DNA of 64,000 bases, taken from NCBI GenBank assembly GCA_943192975.1, contig CALPCJ010000001.1, forward strand, positions 1 to 64,000, read 5' to 3'. Under the pieces are notes generated by a model that searched no databases, was not told where the DNA came from, and saw only the letters and a program-made list of their open reading frames with translations. Below are positions 43,136-52,322 of this stretch, in pieces; the stretch's first letter is position 1, and every line of letters starts with the position of its first letter. The position numbers and the translations under genes were made by a program. The DNA comes from Senimuribacter intestinalis (GTDB lineage: Bacteria; Bacillota; Clostridia; Peptostreptococcales; Anaerovoracaceae).

Positions 43136-43378
43136 TTATTCAATGATGCCAGACTTCTTAAACAGGCCTTTTACAACATCTGTAGGCTGCGCACCGTTGG
43201 ATAACCAAGTCTTTGCTTTTTCATCATCGATTTTGATTGTAGGTGGCTCTGTCAGAGGATTGTAGTAACCGATTTCTTCGATAAATTTACCGTCTCTAGC
43301 TCTGCGAGAGTCAGCAACAACCACTCTATAGAAAGGTTTCTTGTGTGCACCCATTCTCTTTAATCTGATTTTTACCAT
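43136..43378 (-). CDS. rpsP: 30S ribosomal protein S16
   Basis: The 80-residue protein matches S16: MVKIRLKRMGAHKKPFYRVVVADSR, then RDGKFIEEIGYYNPLTEP. It stabilises the 30S platform. It lies 47 bases after ffh and heads the rpsP-khpA-rimM-trmD part of the operon. GGAGGAACAGAAA precedes the ATG. Confidence 0.97.
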   Translation of the reverse strand: MVKIRLKRMGAHKKPFYRVVVADSRRARDGKFIEEIGYYNPLTEPPTIKIDDEKAKTWLSNGAQPTDVVKGLFKKSGIIE

Positions 43379-43425
43379 TTTCTGTTCCTCCTTTTATGAT
43401 AATTCTTTTGCTTTTATGTCAGAGT

Positions 43426-44766
43426 TTAAAATAAACCTCTAAATAACTTGTTTTTCTTCATGGCTTTCGGATTTGAAAGCTGCTTTACCATCTTCTTCAT
43501 TTCTTCGTAACGCTTAATCAGGTTGTTAATCTTGCTAACCGGCTGTCCACAGCCTGCTGCAATTCTCTTTCTCCTGCTGGCGTTTAAAATATTTGGGTTC
43601 TGCCTTTCCTCAATCGTCATAGACTGTATGATGGCTTCCATCTGACGGAATTCCTTCTCACTTTCTTCAAGGTCCACGCCTTTCATCTGAGCTGCACTTA
43701 CACCCGGCATCATCTCCAAGATTTTGCCAATGCCGCCCATATTTTTAACCTGCCCCATCTGATCCAGAAAATCCTCTAAGGTAAACTGATTTTTCTTCAG
43801 TCTCTCTTCCAGTTTCTCAGCTTTTTCCTGGTCAAAAGCCTGCTCTGCTTTCTCAATCAGTGAAAGCATATCACCCATACCCAGAATTCGGCTCGCCATT
43901 CGTTCCGGATGGAACGGCTCCAGCGCGTCGAATTTTTCGCCCACGCCCATGAACTTAATCGGCTTGCCGGTTACTTTCTTTGCAGAAAGGGCTGCACCAC
44001 CGCGAGAATCGCCATCCATCTTGGTCATGACAATTCCATCTACACCCAGCTTTTCGTTAAAACCTTCAGCTACGTTAACTGCATCCTGACCGGTCAGCGC
44101 ATCTACTACCAGTAAAATCTCATGAGGTTTCACTTCGCCTTTGATGTCCACAAGCTCATCCATCAGCGCCTGGTCAATCTGCAGACGACCTGCGGTATCG
44201 ACAATGAGGACATCGAAACCTTTTTTTTCGGCCTCTTTCTTTGCTGCCAGCGCAATCTTTGCAGGTTCCTTACTGTCACGCATGGTGAATACCGGCGTAT
44301 TCACTGATTTTCCTACAACCTCCAGCTGGTCGATTGCGGCCGGTCTGTAAATGTCACATGCACACATCATCGGTTTCTTACCATGCTGTTTCAGATAGTT
44401 TGCCAGTTTTCCGCAGGTGGTAGTTTTACCCGTACCTTGCAGACCAACCATCATGATGGTAGTAAAACCCGATGGCGAATAGGTCAGCTTGCTGCCGGTT
44501 CCTCCCATCAGTTCCACAAGTTCCTGATTGACTATCTTAATAATCTGCTGCGCCGGCGTAAGACTTTCCAGCACTTCGGTGCCCAGACACTTTTCTTTTA
44601 CATCGTTTACGAAGCCTTTTACAACCTTGAAGTTGACATCTGCCTCCAGCAGCGCCAGCTTCACTTCCCGCATTGCATCGTTTATATCAGCTTCTGTCAG
44701 GACTCCCTTGCCCTTCAGCTTCTTAAACGCATTCTGTAATTTATCCGATAAACTCTCAAATGCCAT
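43426..44766 (-). CDS. ffh: Signal recognition particle protein Ffh
   Basis: The 446-residue GTPase has the N domain, the G domain (GLQGTGKTT, DTAGRL, TKMDGDSRGG) and the Met-rich M domain that binds SRP RNA and signal peptides (MGQVKNMGGIGKILEMMPG, with the RQNPNILNASRRKRIAAG RNA-binding helices). It targets membrane proteins co-translationally. It starts 3 bases after ylxM, whose product stimulates SRP GTPase in related bacteria. Confidence 0.98.
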   Translation of the reverse strand: MAFESLSDKLQNAFKKLKGKGVLTEADINDAMREVKLALLEADVNFKVVKGFVNDVKEKCLGTEVLESLTPAQQIIKIVNQELVELMGGTGSKLTYSPSGFTTIMMVGLQGTGKTTTCGKLANYLKQHGKKPMMCACDIYRPAAIDQLEVVGKSVNTPVFTMRDSKEPAKIALAAKKEAEKKGFDVLIVDTAGRLQIDQALMDELVDIKGEVKPHEILLVVDALTGQDAVNVAEGFNEKLGVDGIVMTKMDGDSRGGAALSAKKVTGKPIKFMGVGEKFDALEPFHPERMASRILGMGDMLSLIEKAEQAFDQEKAEKLEERLKKNQFTLEDFLDQMGQVKNMGGIGKILEMMPGVSAAQMKGVDLEESEKEFRQMEAIIQSMTIEERQNPNILNASRRKRIAAGCGQPVSKINNLIKRYEEMKKMVKQLSNPKAMKKNKLFRGLF

Positions 44767-44769
44767 TTC

Positions 44770-45129
44770 TTAAGCATCCTCCAAACTGTTAATAACAGAC
44801 TTAATCTCTTCTAATTTTTCAACCAAATCCGTCTGCTTCCGATACTTCACTGTCAAGTCACAAATCATCTGGTCAATACGGACGATTGCCTCGCTGGATC
44901 TCATAAATTTGCTAACCAGTCCCAGCTTATCCTCGTACTCTCTGAGGGATTTCTCCGCTGTCTTCAAGGAGTCGTAAACGGCAGCTCTCGATATGCCAAA
45001 CTCCTCTGCAATCTCTGCTAATGAGAAATTTTCTTCATGATAAAGGCGCATTACATCCTGTTTGCGCTTTGTAAGAAGCTGTCCGTAAAAATCATATAAA
45101 AGACTAGCTTCTGTAATCTTATCTATCAT
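44770..45129 (-). CDS. ylxM: YlxM-type helix-turn-helix SRP accessory protein (UPF0122)
   Basis: The ATG at 45129 (MIDKITEASLLYDFYG) follows GAGGGGAAGGA; a longer frame upstream overlaps the promoter region. The 119-residue protein has a sigma-70 region 4-like helix-turn-helix (HEENFSLAEIAEEFGISRAAVYDSLKTAEKSL). YlxM interacts with Ffh/SRP RNA. It is the first gene of the long operon that runs to 36140. Confidence 0.93.
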   Translation of the reverse strand: MIDKITEASLLYDFYGQLLTKRKQDVMRLYHEENFSLAEIAEEFGISRAAVYDSLKTAEKSLREYEDKLGLVSKFMRSSEAIVRIDQMICDLTVKYRKQTDLVEKLEEIKSVINSLEDA

Positions 45130-45194
45130 TCCTTCCCCTCTTTTTGAGATGAAAATCCAGTCAAATGTCAAGGCTGATTCCTTAACACCGTATT

Positions 45195-45223
45195 ACTTTA
45201 CCATATCAGGCACCGGGTGTCAA
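45195..45223 (-). promoter_or_regulatory. Promoter of the ylxM-ffh-rpsP operon
   Basis: On the minus strand TTGACA (45218-45223), a 17-base spacer and TAAAGT (45195-45200) lie about 66 bases before ylxM. The -35 is one arm of an 8-bp inverted repeat TGTCAAGG/CCTTGACA (45218-45239), a possible operator. Confidence 0.82.
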
Positions 45224-45283
45224 GGGTTTTTCCTTGACATCAAATTTTATTTTTTGCCCTTAGACATCCATATGCTGCAGTCT

Positions 45284-46093
45284 CTACGCCGCTGCGCCGA
45301 ACCACAAGTCCAGCGTTCTTTCAATCATCAGAGAATCAATGTGATTCTCCGCATCGTCAAAAGTCAAAATCAGGTTTACACCTGGAACTATACCATCTCT
45401 AATATAGTCTGCAATACGAAAAAGCGCCTGTTTTAGATACTCCATATCTGTAATCAGTCCAAGGTGTTCCCAGTAGATGATTCTTCCTGTTCTCGGGTCT
45501 ATAACTTTAAAGTCTGGTGCTTTCTTATACCCATTAATATATGTAACTTCTTCATAGCGATACTGCAGGCCTCGTGCTGCTACTGCATTGGCAATAATAA
45601 CCTCTGATTTAGAGCGCACTTTATCGCCTTTTTTTGTAGAATTCAAAAGGTTCTCCGACCTGCTTGTTGACTTTACGTAAAACTCACTTCCCCATCTATC
45701 CAAGTTAAATACCCCCGCTGTATCAAAGCAAGACTGTGGCAAACTTTGATATGCCTTCGGAAACTGTTTCTGCAAAACATTGGGGTCAATGGACTGATAA
45801 CCATTTAAAAACTTTTCCATCAAGGAAATATTAGACTCCATCGCCTGAATCGCTTTACGCAGGTAATACTTCTTCTGTAAAAGCTGCACCTGTGGATTTG
45901 TTTCCTTTCCCAAGTACACACTTCTCTTTTTTCCGCGGAAGTTAGTAACCTTCGTATAATACTTTACTCCGTTTCTCTCACTGGTATATAAAGAGCCTTT
46001 CGGCAATTTTTTCAACTGCTCTTTATACCGTTTCAATATATTTTTTTGTAAATTCAAATCTCGCTTCACACATTCCTGACTATTAAACAGCAC
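45284..46093 (-). CDS. PD-(D/E)XK nuclease-like protein of unknown function
   Basis: A GTG at 46093 is chosen because AGAGAGG lies 9 bases upstream; a TTG seven codons earlier is the alternative. The 269-residue protein has a basic, helical N-terminal half (KKLPKGSLYTSERNGVKYY, RSVYLGKETNPQVQLLQKKYYLRKAI) and a C-terminal nuclease-like core: RSKSEVIIANAV (Glu), KAPDFKVID (Asp) and IIYWEHLGL in place of the usual E-x-K strand. That is the PD-(D/E)XK pattern with a variant third motif. I do not recognise a named family. It is a single gene with its own promoter region and an inverted repeat upstream. Confidence 0.65.
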   Translation of the reverse strand: MLFNSQECVKRDLNLQKNILKRYKEQLKKLPKGSLYTSERNGVKYYTKVTNFRGKKRSVYLGKETNPQVQLLQKKYYLRKAIQAMESNISLMEKFLNGYQSIDPNVLQKQFPKAYQSLPQSCFDTAGVFNLDRWGSEFYVKSTSRSENLLNSTKKGDKVRSKSEVIIANAVAARGLQYRYEEVTYINGYKKAPDFKVIDPRTGRIIYWEHLGLITDMEYLKQALFRIADYIRDGIVPGVNLILTFDDAENHIDSLMIERTLDLWFGAAA

Positions 46094-46547
46094 ATTACAA
46101 CACCTCTCTTTCAAAGAAAAAAATATTTTGCAGAACTCCTCCCTTTATTTTAGAAAAAAATGCAAAACAATTTCTTTAACTTCTTAAAATTCCTTTCTCA
46201 AATGATAAATACTGCTCCTGAGCTCTGACAACTTCTACTTTTAGTCAAGAAAAGTAGAAGTTCTCGCCTTCGTAAAAGAAAAATCCAGATATAAATTAGT
46301 TTTTAACCAATTTAACATGACGATTTTCCTTTTTTTGATTCTTATTTTACTTTTTTCTGTAAAATGATTTTTAATTTCGAAAATGCCAGCAACTCTATTC
46401 TCATTATACAGAATTCTGGCGCATTCTTCAACCATTTTTTTACATATTTTACATATTTTTTATCATCATCACATTCCGCTTGTTGACGCATACCCCAAAC
46501 TACGTTATAATTTCTGTTAGACTAGAAGAGAAAGGATACTTCCCTTC
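46094..46547. other. Intergenic region with 13-bp inverted repeat
   Basis: No gene is supported; an open frame at 46241-46435 lacks a site and familiar content. A perfect 13-bp inverted repeat, AACTTCTACTTTT/AAAAGTAGAAGTT (46230-46262, 7-base loop), overlaps a minus-strand promoter candidate TTGTCA (46226-46231), 17 bases, TTATCA (46203-46208), for the nuclease-like gene. Confidence 0.55.
46483..46511 (+). promoter_or_regulatory. Promoter of the flavoprotein-transglutaminase pair
   Basis: TTGACG (46483-46488), 17 bases and a perfect TATAAT (46506-46511) lie 36 bases before the ATG at 46548. Confidence 0.82.
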
Positions 46548-47750
46548 ATGATTTACGATTGTATTATTGTCGGAGCTGGCGCATCAGGCCTGTTCTGCAG
46601 TGCCGCTTTTCCCACTGAAATAAACGGCCTGATTTTAGAAAAGACAAAAAAGCCCGGCACCAAACTATTGATGAGCGGCGCTGGTCAGTGCAATATTACC
46701 CATAGCGGCTCCATCAAAAACTTTATTTCCATGTACGGAAAAAACGGCAGCAAAATCAGAAGCTGCCTTTATAAATACAATAACCTGCATCTGCAGGATT
46801 TTTTGTGTAAAAACGATGTGCCCACCTGGGAACGGGAAGATGGAAAAATCTTTCCAAAATCTATGAGAGCAAAAGACATTCGCGATATGCTGCTTCGCAA
46901 AGGCCGTGAAAACGGATTTTCTATCCTGTACAATTCATCGGTTACTTCTATTGTACAGCATAACAGTTTATGGCAGGTCTGCACAAATGCAGATTCTTAC
47001 CTGTGTAAAAATCTGGTAATTGCTGCCGGTGGTTGCTCTTTCCCTCAAACCGGCTCTGATGGATCCATATTTAAAGTGTTGACAGAAAACCAAAAAGAAG
47101 ATCAGCCGCGTCTTGATTTAGCACCCTTGCGCCCTGCTCTGACACCGGTCAATGTCGCTTCCTATCCCTACAGCAATTTATCTGGAATTTCCTTTAAAAA
47201 TGCTGGTCTCTCCATCTGGCGAAATGGAAAGCTCTGTACGCGTGGAAACGGACCGCTGCTTTTCACTCATGAAAATTTTTCCGGTCCTTTAATTTTAAAT
47301 TTTTCCAAAGTTATCACAAAAAACGACAAAATTGTGTTAAACTATTTATATCCAAGTGAAAAAACTGAGATTCTGGATAAAATAAATTATGTAATGCAAA
47401 ACCGCAACAAACAGCTTATTAATTTGCTTGCAAATGAACTAAAGCTGCCAAAAAGTTTTTTGAAAGAGGTCATCGCTGTGACCTGTGAGAAACCCAAAGC
47501 CATTGCAGAAAAGCTTACTGCAGACACTTTTACAGTCACCTCGCCGGGAGGTTACCAAAAAGCCATGGTTACAGCAGGTGGCATTGCCCTTTCAGAAATA
47601 AACTGTAAAACCATGGAATGTAGCCGTTATCCAGGTCTTTTTATCATAGGAGAAGTCCTTGATATCGACGGTGCAACAGGAGGCTACAACTTACAATTCG
47701 CTTATTCCTCCGCCTGCGCCGCTTCTTGCGAGATTTTAAATAAAATTTAG
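46548..47750 (+). CDS. HI0933/BaiN-type flavoprotein oxidoreductase
   Basis: The 400-residue protein has the N-terminal FAD motif IIVGAGASGLFCS, the family segment KKPGTKLLMSGAGQCNITHSG, a middle substrate domain, and the C-terminal FAD-binding FIIGEVLDIDGATGGYNLQFA. The family (PF03486) includes BaiN, a flavin ene-reductase in gut clostridia bile-acid metabolism, and many uncharacterised members. The substrate is unknown. It is 16 bases ahead of the secreted transglutaminase gene in the same transcript. Confidence 0.9.
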   Translation: MIYDCIIVGAGASGLFCSAAFPTEINGLILEKTKKPGTKLLMSGAGQCNITHSGSIKNFISMYGKNGSKIRSCLYKYNNLHLQDFLCKNDVPTWEREDGKIFPKSMRAKDIRDMLLRKGRENGFSILYNSSVTSIVQHNSLWQVCTNADSYLCKNLVIAAGGCSFPQTGSDGSIFKVLTENQKEDQPRLDLAPLRPALTPVNVASYPYSNLSGISFKNAGLSIWRNGKLCTRGNGPLLFTHENFSGPLILNFSKVITKNDKIVLNYLYPSEKTEILDKINYVMQNRNKQLINLLANELKLPKSFLKEVIAVTCEKPKAIAEKLTADTFTVTSPGGYQKAMVTAGGIALSEINCKTMECSRYPGLFIIGEVLDIDGATGGYNLQFAYSSACAASCEILNKI

Positions 47751-47766
47751 CCAAAAGGAGAACAAA

Positions 47767-50232
47767 ATGCCAACAGTAAAAAATCGACGTTTCAAATCCA
47801 TTTATATAATACTTATCATTTCCCTTGTGCTGTCCTGTATCCCTGGCAGCGCTTTTGCGGTTATGAAAGAAGTAGGTAGTCCTTCTTCTGTTACTACCTT
47901 CAATTCCAGTGAGGCGATGACAAACGACTACTGCAAAGCAACAGTCAAAGGAAAAACTATGACCATTCAGCTGCGAACAATGATTCCGACCTACGAGTTC
48001 CGCCTTGCACTCTACGGTGTAGTTCCTAAGACGGGCTACACTGATTTGGACATCTATATTCCTGCTGAATATATCGAACATACTTCCTCCGGCAATGCCG
48101 TATACGGCTTCAAATACACCCTAAACTTTGAGAATAAAGACATTGCAGACGGGCAGTATTTCCTTTATATTTCCAGAATTGAAACGCCGCAGGATACCTA
48201 TGAAACCGCTCCAAACAGCGGTGGACTCTACAAAAATTTGGTCTTCAAACTTACAAAAGATACGCCAAAAATTCTGAAATACAATGATGTCATCACAGAA
48301 AATAAACGTGTTCGCGCCATCGGTGAAGACTACGATCCTGCCTGGTATCTGGATGAATATCTGGAAGACATTCGCTTTACCCTTAAAATTCCAGAAACTA
48401 CTATTTATAAAGACATGACTCCAAGTAAGGTCGACTTCATGCATAGAATGAGCAACCAGATTACTGCAGGCGCATACAATGATTACGACAAACTTCTGAA
48501 AATTTATGAATATGTGGCACGAGAATTCTACTATGATTCGGTAGCGTTCTCTACTCATTCTTATCAGTACGCAAATCCATACGATAATTTATACAATCAC
48601 GTTTACAAAATTCCAAGCGAAAACAGCGACAGCCTCGGACGAGTAGCGACAACCTGTCAGGGATATTCTGCGATTTTTCTTTCTTTAGCAAGAGCGCAGG
48701 GGATTCCCACCAGATTTGTCTACGGACACCGAGCAACCTCACCAATTAATAATTGGCAAACTGAAGCAAATATAGGGGTCAAAGACCATTGGTGGGTAGA
48801 AAGTTATGTAAACGGCAGATGGATTTTTATTGATCCGACTATTGGCACCAACAACAAGTACAACAAAACCTCAGGTGTATGGCAATACTTTGGTCTGAAC
48901 AACTACACTTACTTCGATCCTAGCAATGAACAAATTGCAGTGTCTCACATCTACCATAATATCTATCCCGATAAAAGATTCGGTTATATGATTAGCGACG
49001 AGACAGAGATGGACAAACTGACTGCATTCCTTAATGCCGCCTCAGATGGCAAAAAAAATGGCACTATCATGAACTCTGCATATACACCGTCTGATACCAC
49101 CACCTGGGGAGACGGCACCAAATCTCATTTTATGACCGATGGTTACGGTAAAACTACACAGATTCAGTGGAGTAACAAAGGTTTTACCGGAGAAATAGAC
49201 CTTTCGGGATTTAAGAAACTGAAGCTTCTCTCCATGCACGATAACAAACTGGAGAGTGCCGATCTGAGCAACTGCACCAGTCTGGAAAACGTATACCTTT
49301 ACGGAAATAAACTGACTTCAGTCAATCTTGAAAATGTAAAGAATCTGCAGCTTGCCAGCATCACCACAAACAATGCGCTGAAAGATGCCACCATTTATGC
49401 CAATGGAAGAAATGTATACATCCACGCGGCCAGCAACGGCGCATTCCAGATACGCTATGACAACACACAAAGCAAAAAACTAGAGGTCAGATACAAACCG
49501 AATATTGGCTACAAGGTAAACGGACTTTACAACGGCAGCGGTAAAAAAGTCTCTTCTTCCCAGACCAAATATCTGATGAACCCCGGCTCTCGCACCTACG
49601 AGCTAAAATTTGCTCTCGATCCGAACAGCTACCGCTATCAACTTTATACTGGCAGAAACAGCAGCACGATTAGACCTTACACAATGGCTGCCCAAAAACG
49701 CTTGACAGCACTAGGGTATTACAACGGTGAAATCGACGGTATCTTCGATGATGAATTGGCAGAGATTACGAAAGTTTTCCAACATGTTAATGCAGTCTCT
49801 TCTGTAAATGGAACCATTGACCGTGCGACCTGGAGTATTCTCTTCAGTACGAAAGCAATCAAAAAACCATCCGATGAAGATATCACTAAAATTATCGATA
49901 TCCACAATCAAAGTGTAAGTGGTGATATCACCTCTGATAAAGAAAAAGTCGTTCTGACGTGGGAGCTTGATAGTCCGCAGATTACCATGCCGACAGGCTA
50001 TCAAGTATGGAAATCAACAAAGAAAACCAGCGGCTTTAGGAAAATCGGTTCTACAAAGAACTTCAAGTTCACCAACAAAGCTGGTCTAAAGGCAAATACG
50101 ACCTACTATTACAAGGTTAGAGGCTACAAAACCATCAATGGTAAGATCTACTACACCAAATGGACTCAGCTGAAAGTAACGACGCCGAAAGCGCCCAAAA
50201 AAACAGAATCAAAAAAATCCGAAGATAATTAA
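47767..50232 (+). CDS. Secreted transglutaminase-like protein with LRR, PG-binding and FN3 domains
   Basis: A 31-residue signal peptide (IYIILIISLVLSCIPGSAFA) starts this 821-residue protein. The transglutaminase/protease-like core has a full triad: C297 (TTCQGYSA), H341 (KDHWWVE) and D356 (FIDPTIG). After it come leucine-rich repeats (LKLLSMHDNKLESADLSNCTSLENVYLYGNKL-type, about 475-545), a peptidoglycan-binding-like domain (AQKRLTALGYYNGEIDGIFDD, about 640-700), and a fibronectin III domain ending in a Lys-rich tail. It is an extracellular cell-wall enzyme, probably a protease, amidase or protein cross-linker. AAAAGGAG precedes the ATG. Confidence 0.85.
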   Translation: MPTVKNRRFKSIYIILIISLVLSCIPGSAFAVMKEVGSPSSVTTFNSSEAMTNDYCKATVKGKTMTIQLRTMIPTYEFRLALYGVVPKTGYTDLDIYIPAEYIEHTSSGNAVYGFKYTLNFENKDIADGQYFLYISRIETPQDTYETAPNSGGLYKNLVFKLTKDTPKILKYNDVITENKRVRAIGEDYDPAWYLDEYLEDIRFTLKIPETTIYKDMTPSKVDFMHRMSNQITAGAYNDYDKLLKIYEYVAREFYYDSVAFSTHSYQYANPYDNLYNHVYKIPSENSDSLGRVATTCQGYSAIFLSLARAQGIPTRFVYGHRATSPINNWQTEANIGVKDHWWVESYVNGRWIFIDPTIGTNNKYNKTSGVWQYFGLNNYTYFDPSNEQIAVSHIYHNIYPDKRFGYMISDETEMDKLTAFLNAASDGKKNGTIMNSAYTPSDTTTWGDGTKSHFMTDGYGKTTQIQWSNKGFTGEIDLSGFKKLKLLSMHDNKLESADLSNCTSLENVYLYGNKLTSVNLENVKNLQLASITTNNALKDATIYANGRNVYIHAASNGAFQIRYDNTQSKKLEVRYKPNIGYKVNGLYNGSGKKVSSSQTKYLMNPGSRTYELKFALDPNSYRYQLYTGRNSSTIRPYTMAAQKRLTALGYYNGEIDGIFDDELAEITKVFQHVNAVSSVNGTIDRATWSILFSTKAIKKPSDEDITKIIDIHNQSVSGDITSDKEKVVLTWELDSPQITMPTGYQVWKSTKKTSGFRKIGSTKNFKFTNKAGLKANTTYYYKVRGYKTINGKIYYTKWTQLKVTTPKAPKKTESKKSEDN

Positions 50233-50235
50233 CTT

Positions 50236-50265
50236 AAAAGAGCCGGGCACACGCCCGGCTCTTTT
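50236..50265. terminator. Bidirectional terminator after the transglutaminase gene
   Basis: AAAAGAGCCGGGC and GCCCGGCTCTTTT form a 13-bp stem with an ACAC loop. T-rich DNA lies on both sides, so it can also end the convergent DUF2007-like gene. Confidence 0.93.
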
Positions 50266-50274
50266 ATTAAAGAT

Positions 50275-50547
50275 TCAATGAAACTCTTCGCAGTCATCTA
50301 AATCGATTGGAACTATAATATTCGCAGCATCTTCAAGGTGTTCTTCGGCTACGTAAAGGTCAATACCACGTGCACTGTTAATACCCATGACAATCTCCAC
50401 GTAGTTTCCACCGCCTTCATACCTGCGAATGCAAACTATCTCTTCACTGCGAAGCTTGGACTCCAGAAGGTCTGCTTCCAGATTATCCTCAGCGGTGCAA
50501 AGATATACGCCGCCTCTCCATGTATCGCTTATATCTTTTTTATACAT
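50275..50547 (-). CDS. DUF2007-like small protein (putative signal-transducing protein)
   Basis: The 90-residue protein has the DUF2007 outline: an N-terminal beta strand, a helix (NLEADLLESKLRSEEI), and a strand pair ending GIDLYVAEEHLEDAANII, which together resemble a PII-like ferredoxin fold. Its role is unknown. It lies 2 bases after thrS, so it is the last gene of the thrS transcript. An acidic tail (DLDDCEEFH) follows. Confidence 0.72.
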   Translation of the reverse strand: MYKKDISDTWRGGVYLCTAEDNLEADLLESKLRSEEIVCIRRYEGGGNYVEIVMGINSARGIDLYVAEEHLEDAANIIVPIDLDDCEEFH

Positions 50548-50549
50548 GA

Positions 50550-52295
50550 TTAAATCGCCTTCGTTTTAATTTCTTCTACCAGCTTTGCAACAAATTCATC
50601 AGCGGCCATCTCGCCCAGATCACCCACCTTGGTGGAGCGAACAGATAAGCTGCCAGCTTCTGCTTCTCTCTCGCCAATGACGCAGATATAGGAAACTCTC
50701 TCGTTTCTGGCTTCTCTCAGCTTATAGCCAATTTTTTCGTTTCTGAGATCGAGTTCTACACGCAGACCCGCTTCCTCACACTTTGCGGCGATTTCTTTTG
50801 CATAATCAGAAAAGGCTTCTGCTACTGTCAAAAGTTTTACCTGCACTGGCGCAAGCCACAGCGGGAATTTTCCAGCAAAGTGTTCAGTTAAAATACCGAT
50901 GAAACGCTCGATAGAGCCAAAGATGACTCTGTGGATCATAATCGGTCTGTGTTTTTCATTGTCGGAACCTACGTAAGTCAGGTCGAATCTCTGCGGCAGC
51001 TGCATATCTAACTGAATAGTACCGCACTGCCAGGTTCTTCCAATTGAATCTTCCAGATGGAAATCCAACTTCGGACCATAAAATGCACCGTCTCCTTCAT
51101 TGACTACGTATGGCACGCCAACCTCTGCAATCGCCTCACGAAGCGCATCTTCCGCAGTCGCCCATTCCTCATCGGTTCCCATAGAATCCTCGGGACGAGT
51201 AGATAATTCTACGTGATATTTGAAACCGAACATACTGTAAATATCATCAATAAACTTTGCAACGCCTACGATTTCATCCTTTACCTGTTCTGGCAGCATG
51301 AAAATGTGGGAATCGTCCTGTGTAAAGGTACGTACGCGCATCAATCCGTGCAGCGCACCGGAAAGTTCGTGTCTGTGCACCTGACCCAGTTCTCCCATTC
51401 TAATCGGGAAATCTCTGTAGGACCACATTTTTCTCTTATAGCAAAGCAAGGAACCCGGACAGTTCATCGGCTTAATCGCATAATCCTGCTCATCAATCTT
51501 AGTAAAGTACATATTATCTTTATAGTGATCCCAGTGACCGGAAGTTCTCCACAGCTGTTCATTTAAGATCAGCGGTGTCTTGATTTCTACATAGCCTCTC
51601 TTGCGATGTTCTGCACGCCAGAAATTTTCCAGCTCGTTTCTGATGATCATGCCCTTTGGCATGAAGAACGGAAATCCCGGACCTTCCTCAAAGAGGGCGA
51701 ATAAATCCATCTCTTTTCCAATTTTTCTATGGTCTCTCTTCTTTGCCTCTTCCAGTCTGTTGATGTATTCGTCCAGTTCTTCCTGCGTCGGGAAACAAGT
51801 TCCGTAAATTCTCTGCAGCATTTTGTTGTGCTCATCACCTCGCCAGTAGGCACCTGCCACGCTCATCAGCTTCACAGCTTTGATCTGACCGGTGGACTCC
51901 ATATGTGGTCCTGCACAAAGGTCGACAAAGTCGCCCTGCTGATAGAAGGAGATTACCTCATCTTCCGGTAAATCCTGAATCAGTTCTACCTTGTAGTCCT
52001 CATCTCTATCTGCCATATACTTAATAGCTTCTTCTCTAGGAAGCTCAAATCTTTCCAGCTTGTAGTTAGCCTGAATGACTTTTTTCATCTCTTTTTGGAT
52101 TTTTAAAAGATCTTGATCATTGAGTTTATGTTCCATGTCAAAGTCATAGTAAAATCCATTGTCAATAGCAGGTCCAATTGCCAGCTTTGCATCAGGCCAT
52201 AGTTTTTTCACTGCCTGTGCCATGATGTGAGATGTCGTATGTCTATACCGAAGCTTGATCTCTTCGTCTTCAAAATTAATTTTCTCTTTTGCCAT
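50550..52295 (-). CDS. thrS: Threonyl-tRNA synthetase lacking the TGS domain
   Basis: The ATG at 52295 (MAKEKINF) follows AAGGATAGAGAA; no coding sequence for a TGS domain exists upstream, where the LCP gene ends 27 bases away. The 581-residue enzyme starts at the editing domain (YRHTTSHIMAQAV with the H-x3-H zinc/editing motif, later CAGPHMESTG), followed by the class II catalytic core (MNCPGSLLCYK, RMGELGQVHRHE, motif 3 near HRVIFGSIERFI) and the anticodon-binding domain. Typical ThrRS is about 640 residues with an N-terminal TGS. The protein should still charge and proofread tRNA-Thr. No T-box leader precedes it. Confidence 0.95.
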   Translation of the reverse strand: MAKEKINFEDEEIKLRYRHTTSHIMAQAVKKLWPDAKLAIGPAIDNGFYYDFDMEHKLNDQDLLKIQKEMKKVIQANYKLERFELPREEAIKYMADRDEDYKVELIQDLPEDEVISFYQQGDFVDLCAGPHMESTGQIKAVKLMSVAGAYWRGDEHNKMLQRIYGTCFPTQEELDEYINRLEEAKKRDHRKIGKEMDLFALFEEGPGFPFFMPKGMIIRNELENFWRAEHRKRGYVEIKTPLILNEQLWRTSGHWDHYKDNMYFTKIDEQDYAIKPMNCPGSLLCYKRKMWSYRDFPIRMGELGQVHRHELSGALHGLMRVRTFTQDDSHIFMLPEQVKDEIVGVAKFIDDIYSMFGFKYHVELSTRPEDSMGTDEEWATAEDALREAIAEVGVPYVVNEGDGAFYGPKLDFHLEDSIGRTWQCGTIQLDMQLPQRFDLTYVGSDNEKHRPIMIHRVIFGSIERFIGILTEHFAGKFPLWLAPVQVKLLTVAEAFSDYAKEIAAKCEEAGLRVELDLRNEKIGYKLREARNERVSYICVIGEREAEAGSLSVRSTKVGDLGEMAADEFVAKLVEEIKTKAI

Positions 52296-52322
52296 TTCTC
52301 TATCCTTCTTTCTATATATCAT

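Noticed and set aside
46241..46435. 64-residue open frame between the nuclease-like gene and the flavoprotein
   Set aside because: It lacks a ribosome binding site and overlaps the inverted repeat and promoter candidates.
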